From Leptolyngbyaceae cyanobacterium SM1_3_5 (GTDB lineage: Bacteria; Cyanobacteriota; Cyanobacteriia; Elainellales; Elainellaceae): a DNA stretch of 5,889 nucleotides. The translations under genes and the position numbers were made by a program. Shown piece by piece: positions 1 through 5,774 of this stretch. The notes below the pieces were generated by a model. It made no database searches. It was given only the letters and a program-made list of their open reading frames with translations, and was not told the DNA's origin. The stretch spans positions 1-5,889 of the forward strand of contig JAAUTJ010000341.1 in assembly GCA_012031475.1 (NCBI GenBank). Reading direction: 5' to 3'. Every line of letters starts with the position of its first letter. Within the stretch, counting starts at the first letter, position 1.

Positions 1-21
1 CGGAGCAGAAGGGGCGATCGA

Positions 22-65
22 GGGGAGAGGGAGGGGTTGAGGGGTTAGGGGGTTTAGGGGTTGGG
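22..65 (+). repeat. G-rich imperfect repeat, G-quadruplex-capable
   Basis: Runs of four or five G occur at 22-25, 33-36, 41-44, 48-52 and 57-60, with GGG at 63-65. They are separated by short T/A-rich spacers such as TTGA, TTA and TTTA. The unit resembles an AGGGGTT heptamer in imperfect tandem. Four or more G-tracts with loops of three to four bases satisfy the standard G-quadruplex pattern on the + strand. Cyanobacterial intergenic regions often carry short tandem heptamer repeats, and this looks like one. Any regulatory role for gvpA, about 285 bases downstream, is speculation. Confidence 0.6.
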
Positions 66-254
66 AAAAAGGCAGCGGGAAGGCGATCGATGCTTTTCCA
101 AAAAGAATTGCTTCACTCATTCGATCGCACTCGCCCCTCCAAGAAATCACCAAAACCCGTAATTTCCCCTAGCGTATTCCTACAGACAGCTTCAGTAATT
201 CCCACCACTTCAAAAAGCAACTTGATGAAAAATTCAGCATTAACACCAGCAGAT

Positions 255-283
255 TTCACGATAAAAAAAACCGATTCTATAAA
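255..283 (+). promoter_or_regulatory. Candidate sigma70-type promoter for gvpA
   Basis: TTCACG at 255-260 (four of six matches to the -35 consensus) lies 17 bases before TATAAA at 278-283 (five of six matches to the -10 consensus). Transcription would start near 290, giving a leader of about 60 bases before the gvpA ATG. The region is AT-rich, so such matches arise by chance. This is only the best candidate seen by eye. Confidence 0.3.
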
Positions 284-348
284 CAGCGAAAGCGACAAAT
301 TTTCAAGCTCTAGCATTCTTTGTCTATATCCACCGAAGGGTAACTAAC

Positions 349-572
349 ATGGCCGTTGAAAAGTAAACTCCTCCTCCAGCTTGGCCGAAGTCGTCGATCG
401 CATCCTCGACAAAGGCATCGTCGTTGACGCCTGGGTTCGCGTCTCACTCGTCGGAATCGAACTGCTCGCGATCGAAGCCCGCATCGTGATTGCCTCCGTC
501 GAAACCTACTTGAAATATGCCGAAGCCGTCGGCTTGACCTCACAAGCTGCCGTTCCCGCCGCTGCGGTTTAG
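349..572 (+). pseudogene. gvpA: GvpA, major gas vesicle shell protein, frameshifted at codon 5
   Basis: GvpA is the small hydrophobic protein that self-assembles into the ribs of the gas vesicle wall. From the ATG at 349 the frame reads MAVEK and then meets TAA at 364-366. If one A is restored to the AAAA run at 359-362, the frame continues as VNSSSSLAEVVDRILDKGIV and on to the TAG at 570-572. The corrected protein is 74 aa, close to the 70-odd residues usual for cyanobacterial GvpA. The conserved core (about residues 12-56: the DRILDKG helix, the two beta strands with VDAWVRVSLVGIELL, then IEARIVIAS) is intact. A purine-rich GAAGGG at 335-340 is the ribosome site. As written, only a TTG at 381 could open the downstream frame, and this would lose the N-terminus. 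Because the rest is perfectly conserved, a sequence error is likelier than decay. Identity is certain; functional status is open. Confidence 0.93.
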
Positions 573-581
573 TTTGGCTTT

Positions 582-606
582 AGGAAGCCCCTCGGCTTCC
601 TCTTTT
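582..606 (+). terminator. Hairpin with T-rich tail after gvpA (terminator or attenuator)
   Basis: AGGAAGCC (582-589) pairs perfectly with GGCTTCCT (594-601) across a CCTC loop, followed by CTTTT. The hairpin starts 10 bases after the gvpA stop. A leaky terminator here would yield abundant gvpA mRNA and less transcript reaching gvpC and beyond. That fits the large excess of GvpA over the other proteins in gas vesicles. The structure is seen directly; partial read-through is inferred. Confidence 0.8.
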
Positions 607-620
607 CGTTATCTTGACTC

Positions 621-634
621 GGAGAAAAGTTGTG
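621..634 (+). promoter_or_regulatory. Ribosome binding site that sets the gvpC GTG start
   Basis: GGAG at 621-624 lies seven bases before the GTG at 632-634. The frame is also open from a TTG at 614, but that would place the ribosome site inside the coding sequence. GTG at 632 also gives the N-terminus VTALKDTWQQQR, which suits GvpC. Confidence 0.6.
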
Positions 635-1635
635 ACTGCGCTTAAAGACACCTGGCAACAGCAACGCCGCGATCGCCAACAGCAGGTGCAAACAATGCTT
701 CTGCAATTTCAGCAAACCCGCCAAACTCAAGCCATCCAGCAGCAACTTGAACGTCGCCAGTTTTGCCAGCAATTGTCAGCAAAGAAACCGCCGCAGAACT
801 CGCAGCGGATCGCCCGTGTACTAGAGCCGTTCTTTCCCAACAGCTTCGACTCGATTTGCAGCGCGATTGCCAGCAGTTAAGTTCCGCAGTCGCGTCACTT
901 CGTCAGAACCTTCAAAAGCAGATGCGATCGCTGCAAACTGAAACGAATTCTTTATTAAATTCCTATCAGCAACAGCGCCAAAAAATGCGGCAGCAGCAGG
1001 CAAAGGAACTGGCTGCATTTGTAATTTTTCTGCAAGCCGAAGCTCAAGACCATCTCGACCAGCTTGCCGCCCAGCGACCGATTCGTACCTCTGAAATTCA
1101 GCAAATGCTCAAGCTCGATCGAATCCATCGTCAAAGCTCGATCGAAACATTATTTCAAGAGCTTGCTATCTTTCGTTCAGAACTACGGCAGTATCGGCAA
1201 AACCTGAGTCAGTTAGTTTGGGGCGAGACGATTCAAGCTGATGAATTGCTAGCAAATTCAACGGTTGAAATTGTTTCAGATTCTTCGATCGCTGAAACCA
1301 TCGTCGAAGCTGAGCTACAAGTGGCGATCGAACCTCCTGAATCGCCTGTTGTAGAAATGGCTAAACCGACGATCGAACCTGCTAAACCTGTCGCATCGGA
1401 ACCCATTGTAATTGCCCCAATGGAAGACCCTTGGGCTGAAATAGGCCAGCCGACTCGTGCTTTGTTGCAGACCGAAGAGCGAATTTATGACTATCTTGCC
1501 AAACAGCAAGGCGCACGGCTGACCGAAATTGAAACGCTCGGTTTGACGCGCTTTCAAATTGTCGATGCGCTTCGATCGCTGACGCAAAAAGGACTGGTTT
1601 GGCAGCGCGATCGCCTCTATTTCGCGAAGGATTAA
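632..1635 (+). pseudogene. gvpC: GvpC-type gas vesicle outer protein with C-terminal winged-helix-like domain, frameshifted
   Basis: GvpC binds the outside of the GvpA shell and raises its collapse pressure. The frame from GTG 632 gives about 50 residues rich in Gln and Arg (ending ERRQFCQQLSA). It then drifts and stops at 878-880. Restoring one A in the AAA run at 781-783 joins it to the long frame that ends at 1635, for a corrected length of 334 aa. Residues 1 to about 200 are helical, Q/R/L-rich and weakly periodic, with GvpC-like units such as KELAAFVIFLQAEAQDHL. I see no clean 33-residue repeats. About 205-272 is an acidic, Pro-rich linker (EPPESPVVEMAKPTIEPAKP). About 273-334 resembles a winged helix: a helix-turn-helix around LGLTRFQIVDALRSLTQKG and a short wing, VWQRDRLYF. 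Position between gvpA and gvpN supports gvpC. Repeat decay and the tail make this a divergent member. Confidence 0.8.
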
Positions 1636-1641
1636 TTCAAC

Positions 1642-1659
1642 AGGAAGGTTTTTCTCGTG
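1642..1659 (+). promoter_or_regulatory. Ribosome binding site that sets the gvpN GTG start
   Basis: AGGAAGG at 1642-1648 sits eight bases before GTG 1657-1659. This strong match supports a GTG start for gvpN, giving VTTVLKASPRHFVSTPAI, the expected N-terminus of cyanobacterial GvpN. Confidence 0.75.
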
Positions 1660-2581
1660 ACGACCGTTTTAAAAGCTAGCCCCCGGCATTTTGTCAGTAC
1701 ACCTGCGATCGATCGAGTTGCCGCTAGAGCCTTGCGCTACTTGCAGTCTGGCTACTCGATTCATCTGCGTGGACAGGCGGGAACTGGAAAAACAACATTG
1801 GCATTGCACCTCGCCGATCGCCTCAGCCGCCCGCTAATGTTGCTGTTTGGAGACGATGAATCAAAAACCTCTGATTTAATTGGCAGTCAGACGGGCTACA
1901 CGCGCAAAAAAGTTGTTGACAACTACATTCACAGCGTTGTCAAAGTTGAAGATGAACTGCGACAAAACTGGGTTGATTCGCGGCTAACGTTGGCTTGTCG
2001 TGAAGGCTTTACATTGGTTTATGACGAATTCAATCGATCGCGCCCCGAAGTGAACAACGTTTTGCTTTCAGCTTTGGAAGAGAAACTGTTAGTTTTGCCG
2101 CCAAATGCCAATCGCACCGAATATGTGCGAGTTCATCCAGAGTTTCGCGTCATTTTCACCTCAAACCCTGAAGAATATTGTGGCGTTCACAAAACGCAAG
2201 ATGCCCTGCTCGATCGCCTGATTACGATCAATATGCCGGAGCCGGATGAACTGATACAGCAGGAAATCCTGGTGCAAAAACTGGAATCGATCGCGAAGGC
2301 GCAATGCTAATTGTTCGTTTGGTAAAGGCATTTCACACTCAAACGCAAACGGATAAATCGGGTCTTCGTGCTTGTTTGATGCTCGCCAAAATTTGTCAGG
2401 AACACGAAATTTGGGTGATGCCAGAAAACGGCGAATTTCGCGATTTGTGTGAAGACATTTTGTTGTCGCGAGCCGATGGTTCAATTGCCGAAGCGAAGCG
2501 ATCGCTCTGGGAAGTTTTCAGCCAAATGCTCAACAGTGAAGCGGATTCAGTGCGATCGCCGTTCAAGCAGGTGAATCATGA
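1657..2581 (+). pseudogene. gvpN: GvpN, AAA+ gas vesicle assembly ATPase, frameshifted
   Basis: GvpN is a MoxR-like AAA+ ATPase needed for enlargement of gas vesicles. Walker A is GQAGTGKT at residues 39-46, Walker B is TLVYDE at 119-124, and the sensor-1 Asn lies in FTSNPEE near 170. The signature stretches SDLIGSQTGYTRKKVVDNYI and EFNRSRPEVNNVLLSALEEK are present. As written, the frame ends at TAA 2308-2310 after 217 residues. Restoring one G at 2283-2284 turns the end into LGIDREGAMLIVRLVKAF and carries the C-terminal helical domain on (DKSGLRACLMLAKICQEHEI). With that single correction the frame runs to 2642, overlapping gvpJ by 65 bases. A further single-base loss near 2560 would instead end it at TGA 2579-2581 in an ATGA overlap with gvpJ (about 308 aa); I use that end, with less certainty. 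The start lies 21 bp after gvpC. Identity is certain. Confidence 0.93.
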
Positions 2582-2910
2582 GCGGGATTACCACTGCCAC
2601 CTCTGGTTCAACCTTGGCCGATGTATTAGAACGTGTTCTTGATAAGGGAATTGTAATTGCGGGCGATATTTCAGTTTCGGTTGGTTCAACGGAACTGCTC
2701 AGCATTCGGATTCGGCTAATGATTGCCTCAGTAGACAAAGCAAAAGAAATGGGAATTAACTGGTGGGAAAACGATCCGTATCTCAGCAGCCAGGCGCAGC
2801 AGTTGCTCACGGCCAATCAACAGCTTCAAGCAAGAATTGATAGCCTGGAAACCCAATTGAAAGCGCTAAAATCAGCGGATGCGATCGAACCCGTTTCGCC
2901 AAATTCATAG
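2578..2910 (+). CDS. gvpJ: GvpJ, minor GvpA-family gas vesicle protein
   Basis: GvpJ is a GvpA paralogue found in small amounts and thought to take part in nucleation or in shaping the vesicle ends. This 110-aa protein has a GvpA-like core at about residues 11-51 (STLADVLERVLDKGIVIAG, then ELLSIRIRLMIASVDKA). It is followed by the GvpJ hallmark KEMGINWWENDPYL (56-69), which GvpA lacks. A short coiled coil rich in Gln and Leu follows (about 71-97). It lacks the long repeated tail seen in some cyanobacterial GvpJ proteins, so it is at the short end of the family. The ATG at 2578 overlaps the gvpN end and has AGG at 2569-2571 six bases upstream, suggesting translational coupling. The frame is intact. 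Confidence 0.93.
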   Translation: MSGITTATSGSTLADVLERVLDKGIVIAGDISVSVGSTELLSIRIRLMIASVDKAKEMGINWWENDPYLSSQAQQLLTANQQLQARIDSLETQLKALKSADAIEPVSPNS

Positions 2911-2929
2911 TTTCCTAAAAGTCCCAATC

Positions 2930-3379
2930 ATGACCGCTTCAAATGCGCTAATTTCGTCAGATCGATCGACTCCCAACAGCGGACTTGCCTCGCTTTTGCT
3001 AACCGTTATTGAACTGGTGCGGCAACTGATGGAAGCGCAAATTATTCGCCGTATGGATGCAGAACAACTGAGCGAAATCGAACTCGATCGCGCTGCCGAA
3101 AGCCTCCGCAAATTGGAAGAGCAGGTGGTTGAACTCTGTCGCGTTTTTGAAGTCGATCCGGCTGATCTTAATATTGATCTGGGTGAAATTGGAATGTTAT
3201 TACCGTCGGCAGGTGGGTACTATCCGGGAGAAGCTTCCACAAATCCGTCGATTTTGGAACTGCTCGATCGCCTCCTCCACGCAGGCGTTGTCCTGGAAGG
3301 TGATGTCGATCTTGGTTTGGCGCAACTGAATTTGATTCACGCCAAAATCCGTCTTGTCCTTACGTCCCAACCGATCTAA
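2930..3379 (+). CDS. gvpK: GvpK, gas vesicle assembly protein
   Basis: GvpK is a conserved minor protein required for gas vesicle formation; its exact role is not settled. The 149-aa product matches the usual length and family pattern. It has an N-terminal helical part, LLLTVIELVRQLMEAQIIRR (22-41), a helix with EEQVVELCRVFEVDPADLNI (63-82), the LLPSAGGYYPGEASTNPS segment (90-107), and a C-terminal segment ending IHAKIRLVLTSQPI. The C-terminal LLDRLLHAGVVLEGDVDLGL recalls the GvpA core. I chose ATG 2930 because it gives the family's normal length; the frame is open upstream to 2879, but that would overlap gvpJ. No good Shine-Dalgarno site precedes it, so expression probably depends on coupling to gvpJ, which stops 19 bp earlier. 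The frame is intact. Confidence 0.95.
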   Translation: MTASNALISSDRSTPNSGLASLLLTVIELVRQLMEAQIIRRMDAEQLSEIELDRAAESLRKLEEQVVELCRVFEVDPADLNIDLGEIGMLLPSAGGYYPGEASTNPSILELLDRLLHAGVVLEGDVDLGLAQLNLIHAKIRLVLTSQPI

Positions 3380-3381
3380 CC

Positions 3382-4116
3382 ATGTCAAACGGCCTCTATC
3401 TCTACGGCATCGTTCCCGTCCCCGAACCGCTCGACCTCACGCTACAGGGACTTGATCAGCAGCCTGTGCAAATGCAGCGCGTCGATAATTTTGTCTTTTT
3501 GTATTCCGCAGCGCAGCAGACGCGGTATCTTGCGAGTCGGCGCAATTTGCTCGGTCATGAGCGCGTGTTGGAACAGGCGATGGAAGCGGGATTTGAACCA
3601 ATTTTGCCGCTTCAGTTTGGCCTGACGATCGACACTTGGGACACCGTTCGCGAGCAGCTATTGGACTCAAAAAGCGATCGCCTCGTTCAGCTTTTCGACA
3701 AGCTTAGTGGGCGGCGTGAAGTCAGCATCAAGCTATTTTGGGAACCGCAAGCGGAACTGGAAATGCTGCTGTCTGAAGATGAAAAGTTGCGTTGCGATCG
3801 CGATGCACTCAAAGGCAAAACGCTCAGCATGGATGAAACAATTCGGATTGGGCAGGCGATCGAACGCGCTTTGAAAATTCGTCAGCAGCAAATTATTCAG
3901 GCGTTTCAAGAAAAGCTGAATTCGATCGCCGTTGAAGTCGTTGAAAACGATTTGCTTTCGGAAACGATGATCTACAACTGTGCGTATCTGATTCCGGGCG
4001 AAGCTGAGCCGCAGTTTAGCGAAATGGTTGAACAGCTAGACGAACAGTTCGATCGACGGCTGCGAATTCGCTACAACAATTTCACTGCCCCGTTTAATTT
4101 TGCCCAGTTGAATTAG
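3382..4116 (+). CDS. gvpF: GvpF (GvpF/GvpL family), gas vesicle assembly protein
   Basis: GvpF/L proteins are accessory proteins of gas vesicle assembly; GvpF interacts with GvpA and may help start vesicle formation. The 244-aa product has the family N-terminus GLYLYGIVPVP (4-14), the conserved helix LASRRNLLGHERVLEQAM (50-67), EPILPLQFGL (72-81), the strand GRREVSIKLFW (110-120), and the C-terminal signature RLRIRYNNFTAPFNFAQLN. The core architecture is two domains, an N-terminal ferredoxin-like fold and a C-terminal alpha/beta part. The ATG lies two bases after the gvpK stop (TAACCATG), so the two genes are almost certainly co-translated. The frame is intact and the length is normal for cyanobacterial GvpF. 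In Anabaena-type clusters gvpG, gvpV and gvpW follow; here none does. Confidence 0.95.
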   Translation: MSNGLYLYGIVPVPEPLDLTLQGLDQQPVQMQRVDNFVFLYSAAQQTRYLASRRNLLGHERVLEQAMEAGFEPILPLQFGLTIDTWDTVREQLLDSKSDRLVQLFDKLSGRREVSIKLFWEPQAELEMLLSEDEKLRCDRDALKGKTLSMDETIRIGQAIERALKIRQQQIIQAFQEKLNSIAVEVVENDLLSETMIYNCAYLIPGEAEPQFSEMVEQLDEQFDRRLRIRYNNFTAPFNFAQLN

Positions 4117-4137
4117 GTTGATTCGCCGGAATCGATC

Positions 4138-4163
4138 GCTTAACCTATTAAGCAAGCCTTGCT
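4138..4163 (+). promoter_or_regulatory. Two overlapping small hairpins after gvpF
   Basis: GCTTAA (4138-4143) pairs with TTAAGC (4148-4153) around CCTA. AGCAA (4151-4155) pairs with TTGCT (4159-4163) around GCC. The two stems share AGC at 4151-4153, so they exclude each other. No T-run follows, so this is not a standard intrinsic terminator. It may mark the 3' end of the gvp transcript or the leader of the kinase gene. The stems are short and could be chance. Confidence 0.3.
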
Positions 4164-4214
4164 GTGTGAACTATTCTGCTGAGCCTCAGTAGCGGCAGCG
4201 AGCCTTTTGCCTTT

Positions 4215-4233
4215 CAGGAGCCGCGCACCCGTG
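4215..4233 (+). promoter_or_regulatory. Ribosome binding site that sets the kinase GTG start
   Basis: CAGGAG at 4215-4220 lies ten bases before GTG 4231-4233. The frame is open from a TTG at 4207, but only the GTG has a ribosome site upstream of it. Spacing is on the long side. Confidence 0.5.
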
Positions 4234-5774
4234 ATAGACGAATCGAATCGTGCCCGTTCAGCGCCACTGTTTGCGGGAGAAAGTGAGATGAAAGCGCTGG
4301 TGCGATCGTTCGACTGGACGGCGACTCCGCTCGGTGCGATCGAATCTTGGCCGCAAAGCCTCCGCACGGCAGCGAGCATCTGCCTGAATTCGCGCTTTCC
4401 GATGGTGCTGTGGTGGGGCGAAGAACTGCGGCTGATCTATAACGATGCGTGGCGACAGATTTTAGGACGAGATAAACACCCCCGCGCCCTCGGATCGCCC
4501 GGACATCAAATTTGGCCGGAAAACTGGGACATCATCGGCGCACAGCTTCACGGCGTTCTGGAAACTGGAGCGGCTACCTGGTCAGACGACTTGCTGCTGC
4601 CCACCTTCCGCTATGGCTATCTGGAAGAAGCATACTACACCTATTCTTACAGCCCGATTTTTATCGAAACGGGTGCGATCGGCGGCGTGTTTACTGCGGT
4701 TGCGGAAACGACCGATCGCGTCTTGGGCGCACGTCGCACCGCGACTTTGCGCGATTTGGCCGCTCAAACCGGAGAAGCTAAATCGATCGAGCAAGCCTAC
4801 CGAATGGCGATCGCCACGCTTGCCGAGAATTCCCTGGATATTCCGTTTGCCCTGCTCTATCGGCTCAGCGACGATCGCACCGAGGCGATTTTGCAAGAGC
4901 AAACGATCGACATTGATCCGCTTCCCGCACCACCCTCGATCGATTTAACAACAGCAAATCCGATTTGGCCGCTGGCCGCTGTGCTGGAACGGCAAACCGC
5001 GATCGAGGTAGACAATTTGCGGTATGGCGACTGGGCAGCGGGCGCGTTGAATTTGCCGATCGAGCGGGCGATCGTGCTGCCGCTGTGGGCATCCGGGCAA
5101 GACGCAGTGGTGGGAATGCTGGTGGCAGGCATTACGCCAGCGCGAGAACTCGATTTAGACTACCGCAACTTTTTTGAGATGACGGCAGGCCACATCGAAA
5201 CCGCGATCGCCAACGCCACCGCCTACGAAGCCGAACGCCAAAGAGCCGAAGCACTGGCCGAACTCGATCGCGCCAAAACTACCTTTTCAGCAACATCAGC
5301 CACGAATTTCGCACACCGCTGACCTTGATACTCAGCCCGCTCGAAGATCTGCTAGCGATCGAATCCATCCCGCAGCGCGACACGATCGAACTGATTCACC
5401 GCAACAGCCTCCGCCTGCTCAAGCTCGTCAACACGCTGCTCGACTTTTCCCGCATCGAAGCCGGACGCACTCAGGCAATATATGAGCCGATCGACTTGGC
5501 GCAACTGACGCAAGAACTCGCCAGCAACTTCCGCAGCGCGATCGAACGTGCCGAAATGCATCTGACGATCGACTGTCCGCCGCTGGCCGAACTCGTGTAT
5601 GTCGATCGCGACCTGTGGGAAAAAATCGTTCTCAATTTGATGTCCAACGCCTTCAAATTCACCTTTGCAGGCGGCATCACCGTTCGGCTGCAAAGGGTGG
5701 GCGAAGCGATCGAACTCACCGTCCAAGATACCGGAGTCGGCATTCCCGCAATTGAACTGCCGCACCCTGCTTGA
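4231..5774 (+). pseudogene. PAS-GAF sensor histidine kinase, frameshifted and 3'-truncated
   Basis: This is a soluble two-component sensor kinase with no membrane segment seen. A PAS-like domain (about 20-155) starts with DWTATPLGAIESWPQSLRTA and FPMVLWWGEELRLIYNDAW, typical of large bacterial hybrid kinases. A GAF-like domain follows (about 170-330), then a short coiled linker (YEAERQRAEALAELDRAK). The frame from GTG 4231 breaks at the TTTT run 5284-5287 and stops at 5320-5322. Adding one T restores FFSNISHEFRTPLTLI, with the phospho-acceptor His358 (codon 5301-5303). The ATPase domain has its N box (VLNLMSNAFKF, Asn473) and G1 box (DTGVGIP, 500-506). The frame ends at 514 aa, right after IELPH, where LFERF-type F-box sequence is expected. 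The F and G2 boxes are missing, so even the frame-corrected protein should not bind ATP properly. Its signal and partner are unknown; adjacency to gvp genes alone does not make it their regulator. Confidence 0.88.

Larger units (their letters stand above)
1..348. other. Non-coding region upstream of gvpA
   Basis: No convincing gene lies here. The left 80 bases are strongly G-rich on the + strand and repetitive. Bases 90-348 are AT-richer and look like a promoter and leader region for gvpA. An open frame at 90-347 has a GGAAGG motif six bases before its ATG and stops one base before the gvpA start. Its Ser/Lys/Thr/Pro-rich translation resembles no protein I know, so I treat it as chance. A minus-strand frame covering 113-316 is likewise unsupported. 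There is no second gvpA copy in this stretch. Confidence 0.6.

Noticed and set aside
113..316. Minus-strand open frame upstream of gvpA
   Set aside because: It has no recognisable family, starts within the presumed promoter region and is of a length expected by chance.
381..572. gvpA starting at TTG 381 as a shortened functional gene
   Set aside because: There is no ribosome site at the right spacing, and the ATG at 349 encodes the expected MAVEK N-terminus, so this is the back half of a frameshifted gvpA.
2304..2642. Separate small gene after gvpN
   Set aside because: Its translation is the continuation of GvpN (LIVRLVKAF, LMLAKICQEHEI), so it is a fragment of gvpN and not a new gene.
4117..4230. 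gvpG hidden in the gap after gvpF
   Set aside because: The gap is too short and has no frame resembling GvpG; only small hairpins are visible.
669..5210. Repeated GCGATCGC octamer (669, 924, 1607, 2498, 2552, 3674, 3794, 4807, 5203)
   Set aside because: This is HIP1, a well-known genome-wide cyanobacterial palindrome. It is useful for assigning the organism and is not a local regulatory array.
5325..5774. Independent small histidine kinase core gene
   Set aside because: It begins in the middle of the H-box motif and joins the upstream PAS-GAF frame when one T is added at 5284-5287.
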